A stretch of 64,000 nt of DNA from Pseudomonas silesiensis (GCF_001661075.1 NZ_CP014870.1:6663501-6727500); one strand, 5' to 3'; counted from the stretch's first letter, positions 8,056-17,539 are shown. Numbers and translations are program-made. Notes: generated from the letters alone by a model not told the origin.

Positions 8056-9726
8056 TCAACTGTCCAGCGCTTTGTATTTCTCGCGCAGGTGGTTACGGAT
8101 GTAGACGGCCGACAGGTTCAATGTCGCGATCACCAGCACCAGCAACAGCGCTGTGGCGTACACCAGCGGCCGTGCGGCTTCGACGTTCGGGCTCTGGAAG
8201 CCGACGTCATAGATATGGAAGCCCAGGTGCATGATCTTCTGGTCAAGGTGCAGGTACGGGTAGTTGCCGTCCAGCGGCAGCGACGGTGCCAGTTTCACCA
8301 CGCCCACCAGCATCAACGGCGCCACTTCACCGGCGGCGCGCGCCACGGCGAGGATCATGCCGGTCATCATCGCCGGGCTGGCCATCGGCAGCACGATCTT
8401 CCACAAGGTTTCAGCCTTGGTCGCGCCGAGGGCCAACGAACCTTCACGCACGGTGCGGGGTATCCGCGCCAGGCCTTCTTCGGTGGCCACGATCACCACG
8501 GGCACCGCCAGCAGCGCCAGGGTCAGGGACGCCCAGAGCAGACCCGGCGTGCCGAAGGTCGGGGCCGGCAATGCTTCAGGGAAGAACAGCCGGTCGACCG
8601 AGCCGCCCAGCACATAGACGAAGAAGCCCAGGCCGAACACGCCGTAAACAATGGCTGGAACACCCGCCAGGTTGTTCACCGCGATGCGGATAATCCGGGT
8701 CAAGGCGTTCTGCTTGGCATATTCACGCAAGTAGACCGCCGCCAGCACGCCGAACGGCGTCACGATCATCGCCATGATCAGGGTCATCATCACGGTGCCG
8801 AAAATCGCCGGGAAGATCCCGCCTTCGGTGTTCGCTTCACGCGGGTCGTCGCTGAGGAATTCCCAGACCTTGCTGAAGTAGAAGCCAATCTTGGTGAAGG
8901 TGCCCATGGCGTTTGGCTGGTAGGCATGCACCACCTTGCCGATATCGATGACGATTTCTTTGCCGTTGGCATCGCGGGCCGTCAGGCTGTCGCGGTTGAA
9001 CTGGGCGTGCAGGTCGGCAAGACGCGCTTCGATGTCCTGATAACGCGCGTTCAGCTCGGCGCGCTCGGACTCCAAGTCCGCTTGTGCGGTGGCGTCGAGT
9101 TTACCGGCCAGTTCCAGTTTGCGGCCGTGCAGGCGGATGCGTTCGAGGCCGGCGTTGATCGCGCCGATGTCGGACTTCTCCAGGGTCTTGAGTTGTGCCG
9201 CGAGCTCGTTGACGCGAGCGACACGGGCCTGCAACTCCGGCCACGCGGCTTCGCCTTCGGCGATGACCTTGCCGTCCTGTTTGACGTTGACCAGGTAGCC
9301 GTAGAAGTTGCCCCACTCGCGACGCTCAACGGCCATCAGCTCCGGCGGCGTTTTCTGGTTGGTCAGCCACTCGCCGACGATCCAGGTGAAGTCGGTGCCA
9401 TTGAGGTCACGGTTGCCGACCTTGATCAGCTCGCGGGTCATGAACTCCGGGCCCTGATCGGGCACCGGCAGGCCAGCGCTTTTCAGGCGCTCGCGGGGCA
9501 CTTGTTCTTTCTGCACCACTTCGCCGACGACCAGGTGATTGGCCTGGCCCGGTACGTCGTAGCTGGCGTGGATCAGGTCCGCCGGCCAAAAGTGACCCAG
9601 GCCGCGCACGGCAATCACCGCGAGCAGGCCAATGGTCATGATGACCGCGATGGACACCGCGCCACCGCTGATCCAGACGCCAGGGGCGCCGCTCTTGAAC
9701 CATCCATTCAGGGAGTTCTGTTTCAC
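8056..9726 (-). CDS. pstA: phosphate ABC transporter permease PstA (long form)
   Basis: 556 aa, nearly twice the E. coli PstA. One N-terminal membrane helix (about 17-40) is followed by a large, mostly soluble insertion (about 45-270) with a strong heptad pattern around 165-250 (VARVNELAAQLKTLEKS; DLESERAELNARYQDIEARL), predicted periplasmic coiled coil. The C-terminal 270 aa is the usual MetI-like permease with the EAA loop GATKAETLWKIVLPMASPAMMTG. The GTG start lies 15 bp after pstC with AAGGTAG upstream. The long form is normal for Pseudomonas; the role of the insertion is not known to me. Confidence 0.96.
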   Translation of the reverse strand: MKQNSLNGWFKSGAPGVWISGGAVSIAVIMTIGLLAVIAVRGLGHFWPADLIHASYDVPGQANHLVVGEVVQKEQVPRERLKSAGLPVPDQGPEFMTRELIKVGNRDLNGTDFTWIVGEWLTNQKTPPELMAVERREWGNFYGYLVNVKQDGKVIAEGEAAWPELQARVARVNELAAQLKTLEKSDIGAINAGLERIRLHGRKLELAGKLDATAQADLESERAELNARYQDIEARLADLHAQFNRDSLTARDANGKEIVIDIGKVVHAYQPNAMGTFTKIGFYFSKVWEFLSDDPREANTEGGIFPAIFGTVMMTLIMAMIVTPFGVLAAVYLREYAKQNALTRIIRIAVNNLAGVPAIVYGVFGLGFFVYVLGGSVDRLFFPEALPAPTFGTPGLLWASLTLALLAVPVVIVATEEGLARIPRTVREGSLALGATKAETLWKIVLPMASPAMMTGMILAVARAAGEVAPLMLVGVVKLAPSLPLDGNYPYLHLDQKIMHLGFHIYDVGFQSPNVEAARPLVYATALLLVLVIATLNLSAVYIRNHLREKYKALDS

Positions 9727-9741
9727 AGACTTCTACCTTTC

Positions 9742-12024
9742 TTAAAGCGACGAGTATTTCTTGCGCAGACGCTGACGAATCAGCTCCGCGAGGGTGTTCA
9801 TGACGAAGGTGAACAGCAGCAGCACCAGCGCCGAGAGGAACAGCACGCGGTAGTGGCTGCCGCCGACTTCCGACTCCGGCATTTCCACCGCGACGTTGGC
9901 GGCCAGGGTGCGCAGGCCTTCGAACAGGTTCATTTCCATGACCGGGGTGTTACCGGTGGCCATCAGCACGATCATGGTTTCACCGACCGCACGACCCATG
10001 CCGATCATCAGCGCAGAGAAGATGCCCGGGCTGGCGGTGAGGATCACCACGCGAGTCATGGTCTGCCACGGTGTGGCACCGAGGGCCAGGGAACCCAGGG
10101 TCAGGCCACGAGGCACGCTGAACACGGCGTCTTCGGCGATGGAGTAGATGTTCGGGATTACTGCGAAGCCCATGGCCAGACCGACCACCAGAGCGTTGCG
10201 CTGGTCGTAGGTAATGCCCAGGTCGTGGGAGATCCACATGCGCATGTCACCGCCAAAGAACCAGGTTTCCATGTACGGGCTCATGTACAGCGAGAGCCAG
10301 CCGACGAACAGGATCACCGGGATCAAAATCGCGCTTTCCCAGCCGTCCGGCACCCTCAGGCGGATGGATTCAGGCAGGCGGCTGAAGACAAAACCGGCGA
10401 CCAGGATGCAGATCGGCAGGAGCATCAGCAGGCTGAAGATGCCCGGCAAATGTCCCTCTACATAAGGCGCGAGGAACAGGCCGGCGAAGAAACCGAGGAT
10501 CACCGTCGGCATCGCTTCCATCAGCTCGATCACCGGCTTGACCTTGCGGCGCATGCCCGGGGCCATGAAGTACGCAGTGTAGATTGCAGCGGCCACAGCC
10601 AGTGGCGCGGCCAGCAGCATGGCGTAGAACGCGGCCTTCAACGTACCGAAGGTCAGGGGCGCCAGGCTCAATTTAGGTTCGAAATCGGTGTTTGCGGCGG
10701 TCGATTGCCAGACGTATTTCGGCTCGTCGTAGTTCTCGTACCAGACTTTGCTCCACAGCGCGCTCCAGGACACCTCCGGGTGCGGGTTGTCGAGCAGCAG
10801 CGGTTGAATCTTGCCGCCCGCTTCCACGATCACGCGGTTGGCCCGCGGCGACAGACCGAAGATCCCTTGGCCTTCTACCACCTGGTCCACCAGCAAGGTG
10901 CGGTGGGCGGTGCTGTGGAACACGCCGAGCTTGCCAGAGGCGTCGAGGGCGATGAAGCCTTTGCGACGTTCTTCGGCGGTGATTTCAACGATCGGCGTGG
11001 TGCCCATCTGGAAGGTACGGATCTGCTTCAGACGCGATTCGCCATCAGGGTCGCGCGCCATGAACCACTGGGCCAGACCGCCCTTGGAATCGCCGAGGAT
11101 CAGCGAGATACCGCCTACCAACTGGGTGCTGGCAGTAATCTCGGCGTCGCCGTTTTCGAGCAACTTGTAGCGACCGTTGAGGCTCTTGTCCCGCAGGCTG
11201 AACACATCGGCCTGGGCACGACCGTTAATCACGTACAGCCACTGCTGGCGCGGGTCGACGAAAATGTTCTTCACCGGCTCGGTCATCTGCGGCAGATCAA
11301 TGCGCTTCTGCTCGTTGGTGATTTCCCCGGTCATCATGTTTTCTTCGCTGGTCAGCGACAACACATTGAGTTGCGCACCGGTGGAACCGACCAGCATCAG
11401 GGTCGTATCGGTGGCGTTGAGGCTGACGTGCTCCAGCGCACCGCCCGCCTCGTTCAACGTTATCGGGGTTTCGCCATACGGGTACTCGATGGCCGGCGAG
11501 ATGGTCTTCTTGCCGTCCGGGTAAGTGACTTTATAGGTATGACGGAACACCAGGGCCTGGCCGTTGGAAAAGCCCACGGCTACCAGCGGATGACCTGGCT
11601 GGTCTTCACCGATCGAGGTGACGCTGGCACCCGCCGGAACCGGCAGGTCGACGCGCCTGAGTTCGGCGCCATTGTCGATGTCGAAAAACAGTGCCTGCCC
11701 CTTGTCGGAAACCCGCAAGGCGACCTGGTTCTGCTCTTCCAGGGAGATCATCAATGGCTTGCCGGCGTCTTGCATCCAGGCAGGCGTGATGCTGTCTTTG
11801 GCGGTCAGGTCGGCGCCCTGGAACAGGGGCAGGACGACGTAGCCGAGGAAGAAGAAGATCAGTGTGATCGCGCCCAGGACAGCGAGGCCGCCAATAAGGA
11901 CGTACCAGCGGGTCAGGCGATCTTTGAGCGCACGAATACGGCGCTTGCGTTGCAGCTCAGGCGTATTGAAGTCAATTCGCTTGGGGGGATTTGTAGTCAT
12001 GGGGGAATTGGCCAGATCATTCAT
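9742..12024 (-). CDS. pstC: phosphate ABC transporter permease PstC (long form)
   Basis: 760 aa; E. coli PstC is about 320 aa. After a cytoplasmic start and a membrane helix (about 43-68; YVLIGGLAVLGAITLIFFFLGYVV) comes a roughly 390-aa periplasmic region with repeated beta-rich segments that resemble a propeller (LRVSDKGQALFFDIDNGAELR, PLVAVGFSNGQALVFRHT, GKLGVFHST). The C-terminal 300 aa carry the permease helices and EAA loop LGATPWQTMTRVVILTASPGI. ATG 12024 has AGGG upstream; GTG 12030 and ATG 12000 are alternatives. A consensus Pho box lies immediately upstream. Confidence 0.95.
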   Translation of the reverse strand: MNDLANSPMTTNPPKRIDFNTPELQRKRRIRALKDRLTRWYVLIGGLAVLGAITLIFFFLGYVVLPLFQGADLTAKDSITPAWMQDAGKPLMISLEEQNQVALRVSDKGQALFFDIDNGAELRRVDLPVPAGASVTSIGEDQPGHPLVAVGFSNGQALVFRHTYKVTYPDGKKTISPAIEYPYGETPITLNEAGGALEHVSLNATDTTLMLVGSTGAQLNVLSLTSEENMMTGEITNEQKRIDLPQMTEPVKNIFVDPRQQWLYVINGRAQADVFSLRDKSLNGRYKLLENGDAEITASTQLVGGISLILGDSKGGLAQWFMARDPDGESRLKQIRTFQMGTTPIVEITAEERRKGFIALDASGKLGVFHSTAHRTLLVDQVVEGQGIFGLSPRANRVIVEAGGKIQPLLLDNPHPEVSWSALWSKVWYENYDEPKYVWQSTAANTDFEPKLSLAPLTFGTLKAAFYAMLLAAPLAVAAAIYTAYFMAPGMRRKVKPVIELMEAMPTVILGFFAGLFLAPYVEGHLPGIFSLLMLLPICILVAGFVFSRLPESIRLRVPDGWESAILIPVILFVGWLSLYMSPYMETWFFGGDMRMWISHDLGITYDQRNALVVGLAMGFAVIPNIYSIAEDAVFSVPRGLTLGSLALGATPWQTMTRVVILTASPGIFSALMIGMGRAVGETMIVLMATGNTPVMEMNLFEGLRTLAANVAVEMPESEVGGSHYRVLFLSALVLLLFTFVMNTLAELIRQRLRKKYSSL

Positions 12025-12046
12025 TCGCACACCCTAGCGATCCTGT

Positions 12047-12064
12047 ATGACAGAAAGATGACAG
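12047..12064 (-). promoter_or_regulatory. consensus Pho box upstream of pstC
   Basis: The minus strand reads CTGTCAT-CTTT-CTGTCAT, a perfect pair of PhoB half-sites with a 4-bp spacer. It ends 22 bp before the pstC ATG, so pstCAB-phoU should have a PhoB-driven promoter separate from that of pstS. Confidence 0.9.
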
Positions 12065-12124
12065 TGCAGTGACGCAACAAATCCGCCGCCTGTGGAAACT
12101 GGCAGCGGAGTGAAGATTCGAGGA

Positions 12125-12205
12125 TGTAGGAGCCGGCTTGCTGGCGAAGGCGGGCGGATCATTCAACATGTGCTGACCCCTTCGCCGGCAAGCCGGGCTC
12201 CTACA
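12125..12205. repeat. REP inverted pair between pstS and pstC
   Basis: Arms at 12125-12150 and 12179-12205 (TGTAGGAGCCGGCTTGC and its near complement), with a few mismatches, in the pstS-pstC spacer. Confidence 0.85.
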
Positions 12206-12207
12206 AA

Positions 12208-12230
12208 GGTCCGGGGTTTACCCCCGGACC
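12208..12230 (-). terminator. hairpin after pstS (terminator or attenuator)
   Basis: Stem GGTCCGGGG/CCCCGGACC with a short loop, starting 8 bp after the pstS stop. The following T tract is weak (TTTG), so read-through into pstC is possible. It probably ends most pstS transcripts. Confidence 0.7.
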
Positions 12231-12237
12231 TAGGGTT

Positions 12238-13236
12238 TTACTTTTTTGCTACGTTGCTACCTTCCTGCAGACCCAGGTCAGCCAGTGCTTTTGCAGCAAC
12301 CTTGGCCGGCAGCGGGATGTAGCCGTCTTTCACTACAACTTCCTGGCCCTGTTTGGACAGGATCAGCTTCACGAACTCGGCTTCCAGCGGAGCCAGAGGC
12401 TTGTTCGGGGCTTTGTTGACGTAGACGTAGAGGAAGCGCGACAGCGGGTACTTGCCGTTCAGGGCGTTCTCTTCAGTGTCTTCAATGAACTCTGTGCTGC
12501 CTTTTTTGGCCAGGGCCACTGTCTTCACGCTGGCCGTCTTGTAGCCGATGCCCGAGTAGCCGACACCGTTCAGCGAAGAACTGATCGACTGCACAACCGA
12601 AGCCGAGCCAGGCTGTTCGTTGACGTTTGGCTTGAAGTCGCCTTTGCACAGGGCTTCTTCCTTGAAGTAGCCGTAAGTGCCCGATACCGAGTTACGACCG
12701 AACAGTTGCACCGGCTTGTTGGCGAGGTCGCCCGTCACACCCAGATCGCCCCAGGTTTTCACGTCGGTTTTAGCGCCGCACAGACGTGTCGAGGAGAAAA
12801 TCGCGTCGACCTGCTCCATGGTCATGTGCTGGATCGGGTTGTCCTTGTGCACGAACACCGCCAAGGCGTCCACGGCAACCGGAATCGCGGTTGGCTTGTA
12901 GCCGTATTTGGTTTCGAAGGCCTGCAGCTCGTTGTCCTTCATCTTGCGGCTCATCGGGCCCAGGTTAGCGGTGCCTTCAGTCAGCGCAGGGGGTGCGGTA
13001 GACGAACCGGCGGCCTGAATCTGGATGTTGACGTTCGGGTATTCTTTTTTGTAGTTCTCAGCCCATAGGGTCATGAGGTTGGCCAGGGTATCGGAGCCGA
13101 CGCTGGACAGGTTGCCCGACACACCAGTGGTCTTGGTGTAGCTCGGGATCGCAGGGTCAACAGCGGCAACCGCGTTGGCAGTCGCAACGCCAGCAGCGAC
13201 AAAAGTCATTGCCGCCATCAAACGCTTCAGTTTCAT
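12238..13236 (-). CDS. pstS: phosphate ABC transporter substrate-binding protein PstS
   Basis: 332 aa periplasmic phosphate receptor with a signal peptide ending near ATANAVA. Ligand-site segments are visible: [48 protein letters not shown]. Two cysteines (LCGAKT, ALCKGDF) may pair. It lacks the DINGGGATLP start of DING-type phosphate proteins. AGGAG precedes the ATG and a Pho box lies 79-96 bp upstream. It is separated from pstC by a hairpin, consistent with higher expression of the receptor than of the membrane parts. Confidence 0.97.
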   Translation of the reverse strand: MKLKRLMAAMTFVAAGVATANAVAAVDPAIPSYTKTTGVSGNLSSVGSDTLANLMTLWAENYKKEYPNVNIQIQAAGSSTAPPALTEGTANLGPMSRKMKDNELQAFETKYGYKPTAIPVAVDALAVFVHKDNPIQHMTMEQVDAIFSSTRLCGAKTDVKTWGDLGVTGDLANKPVQLFGRNSVSGTYGYFKEEALCKGDFKPNVNEQPGSASVVQSISSSLNGVGYSGIGYKTASVKTVALAKKGSTEFIEDTEENALNGKYPLSRFLYVYVNKAPNKPLAPLEAEFVKLILSKQGQEVVVKDGYIPLPAKVAAKALADLGLQEGSNVAKK

Positions 13237-13314
13237 GCCTTACTCCTAGCAGATAGGGTGTGTTAAGTCGGGGCCAAGTATCAGCAGGCCGTGTGAACAC
13301 TCTATGGCTGAAAT

Positions 13315-13332
13315 ATGACAATTGGATGAAAG
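13315..13332 (-). promoter_or_regulatory. Pho box upstream of pstS
   Basis: The minus strand reads CTTTCAT-CCAA-TTGTCAT, two mismatches to CTGTCAT-N4-CTGTCAT. Ten bases further on is TAGAGT, a possible -10 element, the usual spacing for PhoB-activated promoters. Confidence 0.75.
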
Positions 13333-13371
13333 GCCAGCATTCGGCTTTTTACAGGCTGATTCGCGGCGCGT

Positions 13372-13448
13372 TCATCGCGGGCAAGCCCGCTCCCACAAGG
13401 TTCTGTGTTCTCCTCAGAACCCTGTGGGAGCGGGCTTGCCCGCGATGA
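13372..13448. repeat. REP inverted pair
   Basis: 26-bp perfect arms 13372-13397 and 13423-13448 (core GTGGGAGCGGGCTTGCCCGC). The inner part also pairs (GGTTCTG/CAGAACC). It lies downstream of the MFS gene. Confidence 0.9.
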
Positions 13449-13476
13449 GGCCAATACAGTCGGTGAAGAAGTCGGC

Positions 13477-14775
13477 TTAGCGACCTTTATTCCACAGATA
13501 CCCACCCACCACAATCCCCACACCGCACAGCACCGCCACGTAATAAGCCGGCCCCATCGGGCTTTCCTTGAGCAGCAGGCTGACGATCATCGGGGTCAGG
13601 CCGCCAAAGATGGCGTAGGCGACGTTGTAGGAAAACGACAGGCCACTGAAACGCACCACGGGCGGGAAGGCCTTGACCATCACATAGGGCACGGCACCGA
13701 TGGTGCCGACCAGCAGGCCGGTCAGGGCGTACAGCGGGAACAGCCAGTCGGGATGCGCGGCCAGGCTGTGGTAGAAGGTCCAGGAACTGAGCAACAGTGC
13801 CGTACAGCCGAATACGAATACCCGACCTGCGCCGAACCGGTCCGACAGTGCGCCGGCAATGATGCAACCAACGCTCAGAAACACGATCGCCAGACTATTG
13901 GCTTGCAGCGCCGTGGTTGGCGAGAAGTGGTAGACCGTCTGCAGTACGGTCGGCGTCATCAGGATCAGCACCACGATGGCGGCGGACAACAGCCAGGTCA
14001 GCAGCATGGAAATCAGGATCGCACCGCGATGGTCACGCAACACTGCGCGCAGTGGCACTTCTTCGGCCAGCGCCTTGCGCAGTTGCAGCTCGGCAAACAC
14101 TGGCGTTTCGTGCAGCCAGCGGCGCAGGTAAACCGAGAACAGGCCGAACACCCCGCCCAGCAGGAACGGAATTCGCCAGGCATAATCCGCGACCTCCACC
14201 GGGGTGTATAGGCTGTTGATCGCCGTGGCGACCAATGAGCCCAGCAGAATACCCGCCGTCAAACCGCTGGTCAGCGTGCCGCAAGCGTAACCGATGTGCC
14301 GCTGGGGAACGTGTTCGGAAACGAAGACCCAGGCGCCCGGCACTTCACCGCCAATGGCCGCGCCCTGAATCACCCGCATCAACAGCAACAGCATCGGCGC
14401 CCACATGCCGATCTGCGCATAAGTCGGCAGCAAACCCATGATCAGGGTCGGCACCGCCATCATGAAAATGCTCAGGGTGAACATCTTCTTGCGGCCCAGC
14501 AGGTCGCCGAAATGCGCCATGACGATGCCGCCCAGTGGCCGCGCCAGGTAGCCGGCGGCAAAAATGCCGAAGGTCTGCATCAGGCGCAGCCATTCGGGCA
14601 TGTCGGCCGGAAAAAACAGCTTGCCCACCACCGTGGCGAAGAACACGAAGATGATGAAGTCGTAGAACTCCAGCGCGCCGCCCAGGGCCGACAGCGATAA
14701 CGTCTTGTAGTCGCTGCGGGTCAACGGACGTGCGGATTGTGTGGGCTGCGCGATGTTCGACGGCGCTGTGGTCAT
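13477..14775 (-). CDS. MFS transporter, metabolite:H+ symporter (ProP/MHS-like) family
   Basis: 432 aa with about 12 hydrophobic segments. The opening GGALEFYDFIIFVFFATVVGKLFFP and the loop motif HFGDLLGRKKMFTLSIFMMA are typical of the MHS subfamily, which carries organic acids, betaines or proline. The substrate cannot be read from sequence. ATG 14775 follows AGAGAAG. The same gene lies beyond pstS in P. aeruginosa. Confidence 0.88.
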   Translation of the reverse strand: MTTAPSNIAQPTQSARPLTRSDYKTLSLSALGGALEFYDFIIFVFFATVVGKLFFPADMPEWLRLMQTFGIFAAGYLARPLGGIVMAHFGDLLGRKKMFTLSIFMMAVPTLIMGLLPTYAQIGMWAPMLLLLMRVIQGAAIGGEVPGAWVFVSEHVPQRHIGYACGTLTSGLTAGILLGSLVATAINSLYTPVEVADYAWRIPFLLGGVFGLFSVYLRRWLHETPVFAELQLRKALAEEVPLRAVLRDHRGAILISMLLTWLLSAAIVVLILMTPTVLQTVYHFSPTTALQANSLAIVFLSVGCIIAGALSDRFGAGRVFVFGCTALLLSSWTFYHSLAAHPDWLFPLYALTGLLVGTIGAVPYVMVKAFPPVVRFSGLSFSYNVAYAIFGGLTPMIVSLLLKESPMGPAYYVAVLCGVGIVVGGYLWNKGR

Positions 14776-15140
14776 GGCAAGGGCTTCTCTTATAGTCGGA
14801 TCTGCAACCCCCACAACGCTGGCGGAGGCTTGGGCAGGTCCGGCACGATAGCAAATAGTTCGAAAAAGCACATAGATGAGCGTATTTGACAGTCAAAATG
14901 AGAACCAGACGGTCGTCTCGGAGTCTACCGATCGATATACTCGCAATCTTGCGACAAGTTGCAAGGGTTGCTGTGCGAAAACGCCTGCCGGGGTTCATAG
15001 GCGATTTCGCAGAGTTTCCCTTTAGGCGCCTTACGAAAAACGTGACGAACGTAGTATGTTCGGGGCTGAATCGTTTTTCCTTGAGACGGCTATTCACCTT
15101 GAAGTACCAATGAGAGTTACGGGTCAGAGGCACCCCCGGC
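14776..15140. other. intergenic region without a recognised gene
   Basis: 365 bp between the divergent MFS and thioesterase genes. It should hold both promoters. No convincing open frame, repeat or operator was found. Confidence 0.6.
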
Positions 15141-15545
15141 ATGATAGAGCTCGAACAAGAAGATCCAATCCCGCAAGGCGACCTGGCCCTGCAAATCACC
15201 GCACTCCCCCGCGAAACCAACGGCTTTGGCGATATTTTCGGCGGCTGGCTGGTGGCGCAGATGGATTTGGCCGGTACCGCCATGGCCAGTAAGGTCGCAG
15301 GTGGTCGCGTTGCTACCGTCGCGATCGACCGCATGGCGTTTCTGGTGCCGGTAGCGGTGGGTGCCCAGCTCTCCTTCTATACCCAAGCGCTGGAAATCGG
15401 CCGCAGCTCGATCCAGATGATGGTCGAGGTCTGGAGCGACGATCCGTTGTCCAGCGAATGGCGTAAAGTGACTGAAGCGGTATTCGTGTTCGTCGCCATC
15501 GATGGCAGCGGCCGCACGCGCTCGGTTCCGCCCAGAGCTCGTTAA
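15141..15545 (+). CDS. acyl-CoA thioesterase, YciA-like hotdog fold
   Basis: 134 aa single hotdog domain. The motif NGFGDIFGGWLVAQMDLAGTAMA matches the YciA/BACH active-site helix (N-x-x-G-D-I-F-G-G-W), with the catalytic Asp in the helix. These enzymes hydrolyse a broad range of acyl-CoAs in the cytoplasm. The following segment GGRVATVAIDRMAFLVPVAVG is the conserved second strand. The length is normal. Confidence 0.92.
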   Translation: MIELEQEDPIPQGDLALQITALPRETNGFGDIFGGWLVAQMDLAGTAMASKVAGGRVATVAIDRMAFLVPVAVGAQLSFYTQALEIGRSSIQMMVEVWSDDPLSSEWRKVTEAVFVFVAIDGSGRTRSVPPRAR

Positions 15546-15632
15546 ACAAGCAGCTGGTAAAACAGGAACCGTTAAACGCGGCGACCGTTTTGCGGTCCAT
15601 AGCAGTCATTGTTCCTGATCGAGAGCCGTTCC

Positions 15633-16532
15633 ATGACAACGCCCAACGTTGAAGCCGTGAAACTGGATGAACTGAACTGCTGGCGCATTCGCCACGGGCA
15701 GGCCGAATTGCTGGTGGCCCAGCAAGGTGCGCACATCCTCAGTTACCAGGTGGCCGGCGAGCCGCCGCTGATCTGGCTCAACGACGAGGCCGTCTTCAAG
15801 ACCGGCAAGAGTATCCGCGCTGGCGTGCCGGTGTGCTGGCCGTGGTTCGGTAATCTTTCGCGCAACCCGCAGAGTGTCCAGGCGATGCGCTTCAGTAGCG
15901 AACCGGCGACCGCCCACGGGCTGGTCCGGACGATGGACTGGGAACTGGGGCGCATCGAAGCTGAAGGCGAAAGCCTGAACGTGGAATTTCTCCTGCCCTG
16001 CCCCGAAGGCGGTTTTCCAGGCTGGCCGCATCAGGTGGATTTGAAGCTGGGCATTCGTCTGGATGAGCAGCTGCACATCAGCTTGACCAGCCATAACCAG
16101 GGCTTCGGCCACGTCAGCATCAGCCAGGCGCTGCACAGCTATTTCGCGGTCAGCGATGTACGTAACGTGCATGTCGAAGGCCTGGATGGGTTGAGTTACA
16201 TCGAGACGCTGGACGACTGGAAAACCGTGAGTCAGACCGGCGATTTGCATTTTGCTGGCGAGACCGACCGCATCTATCTGAATACTCCAGCGAAGCTGAG
16301 CATTGTCGATCCAGCCTGGGAACGACGGATCGAGCTGACCAGCAGCGGGTCGCGTTCGGCGGTGATCTGGAACCCGTGGATCGATCGTGCCGCGGCGTTC
16401 AGCGACATGGCCGACGATGGCTGGCAGCGCATGCTGTGCATTGAAACGGCAAATGTGATGGATGATGTGGTGACGTTGGCGCCGGGTGCGAGTCATACCC
16501 TGGGCGTAAGCATCGCCAGCAAATCCCTGTAG
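15633..16532 (+). CDS. D-hexose-6-phosphate mutarotase (YeaD-like)
   Basis: 299 aa aldose-1-epimerase superfamily protein of the YeaD type. Characteristic segments are GAHILSYQVAGEPPLIWLND, AGVPVCWPWFG, HGLVRTMDWEL, the ALHSYFAVSDV strand and a late WNPWIDRAAAFSDMADDGW / CIETAN signature. It interconverts anomers of glucose-6-phosphate-like sugars. ATG 15633 (after GAGAG) is preferred to an in-frame TTG at 15609. Confidence 0.92.
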   Translation: MTTPNVEAVKLDELNCWRIRHGQAELLVAQQGAHILSYQVAGEPPLIWLNDEAVFKTGKSIRAGVPVCWPWFGNLSRNPQSVQAMRFSSEPATAHGLVRTMDWELGRIEAEGESLNVEFLLPCPEGGFPGWPHQVDLKLGIRLDEQLHISLTSHNQGFGHVSISQALHSYFAVSDVRNVHVEGLDGLSYIETLDDWKTVSQTGDLHFAGETDRIYLNTPAKLSIVDPAWERRIELTSSGSRSAVIWNPWIDRAAAFSDMADDGWQRMLCIETANVMDDVVTLAPGASHTLGVSIASKSL

Positions 16533-16545
16533 CACCGCAACACCA

Positions 16546-16642
16546 AAATGTGGGAGCGGGCTTGCTCGCGAAGAGGCCATAACATTCAACATCATCGTTG
16601 ACTGTTACACCGCTTTCGCGAGCAAGCCCGCCCCCACATTTT
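16546..16642. repeat. REP inverted pair
   Basis: Arms 16546-16574 and 16613-16642 (AATGTGGGAGCGGGCTTGC and its complement), one mismatch, between convergent genes. Confidence 0.88.
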
Positions 16643-16668
16643 TGGTTTGTGCCTGGCCAGAATGGCCG

Positions 16669-17205
16669 TTACAAGTCTGATTCCTCCACTACCCGCACCT
16701 TCGCCGCATCCAGCGCATACGCCGCGTCAGCCAGGTCGTTGTTGACCTTTTCGATCTTCAGCGTGCCCGTCACCCACAGCGGCGTGTAGATATCATCCAG
16801 CTTCAACCCTTTGGGATAACGCACCAGCACCAACTGGTTAGGCGGTGGTGGCGGCACGTGGATGCAAGCGCCCGGATACGGCACCAGGAAGAACAGCGTG
16901 CTATGCCCCTTGGCATCGGACTCCAGCGGCACCGGATAACCGCCGAGGCGGATGTTCTTGTCGTTCATCGAGGGCACGGTTTTGGTTGAGTACATCACCG
17001 CTGCCAAGCCTTTGCTCTGCTTCATGCCACCCTTTTCGGTGAAGGTGCCATTGGCTTCGGGGGAGTCGTGGTCGATTTCGGGCATGGCCTCGAGGGCTTT
17101 CTGGTCCGACTTGGGCATCAGGTCGAGCCAGTCGGTTTCCGGCAGTTCGCCGGCATGGGCAAGGCCCGCACCCAGTAACAGGAAAGTCAGTAAAAGACGG
17201 CGCAT
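16669..17205 (-). CDS. DUF3299 secreted protein
   Basis: 178 aa with signal peptide RRLLLTFLLLGAGLAHA. The core FFLVPYPGACIHVPPPPPNQLVLV is the DUF3299 signature, with a conserved Cys-Ile-His next to a proline run. The family is periplasmic and of unknown function, often encoded near metal or lipoprotein export genes; no such neighbour here. Start at ATG 17205 so that the signal peptide begins at the N-terminus. Confidence 0.88.
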   Translation of the reverse strand: MRRLLLTFLLLGAGLAHAGELPETDWLDLMPKSDQKALEAMPEIDHDSPEANGTFTEKGGMKQSKGLAAVMYSTKTVPSMNDKNIRLGGYPVPLESDAKGHSTLFFLVPYPGACIHVPPPPPNQLVLVRYPKGLKLDDIYTPLWVTGTLKIEKVNNDLADAAYALDAAKVRVVEESDL

Positions 17206-17293
17206 GAATGTGCTCGGCAATGGAGAGGACGGTGCAACGCCGAGCATTCTAGCCCTCCCCGCGCGTTTGGCAGAGAGGGCTTTGTCGCTTCAA

Positions 17294-17539
17294 TCAGTTC
17301 TTTTTGATCATGCCGTAGATCACCAGCAATATCACGGCACCGACCAGCGCCCCAAGGAAACCTGCGCCTTCGCCGGCATGGTATAAGCCCAGGGCCTGGC
17401 CGCCATAAGTGGCCGCCAGCGAACCGCCGATACCGAGCAGGATGGTCATGATCCAGCCCATGCTGTCATCGCCCGGTTTCAGGAACCGCGCCAGCAGGCC
17501 GACAATCAAGCCGATAAAGATGGTTCCGATAATTCCCAT
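17294..17539 (-). CDS. GlsB/YeaQ/YmgE-family small membrane protein
   Basis: 81 aa with three hydrophobic helices and repeated glycines (GIIGTIFIGLIVGLLARFLKPG; FLGALVGAVILLVIYGMIKKN). This is the transglycosylase-associated/GlsB stress family of inner-membrane proteins of unclear function. Confidence 0.93.
   Translation of the reverse strand: MGIIGTIFIGLIVGLLARFLKPGDDSMGWIMTILLGIGGSLAATYGGQALGLYHAGEGAGFLGALVGAVILLVIYGMIKKN

Noticed and set aside
8089-12072. Open frame of 1327 codons on the + strand opposite pstA and pstC
   Set aside because: His/Gln/Arg-rich translation with no recognisable domain, running across both genes and their spacer; a typical high-GC antisense shadow.
12238-13236. 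DING-type phosphate-binding protein
   Set aside because: The mature N-terminus lacks the DINGGGATLP motif; it is an ordinary PstS.
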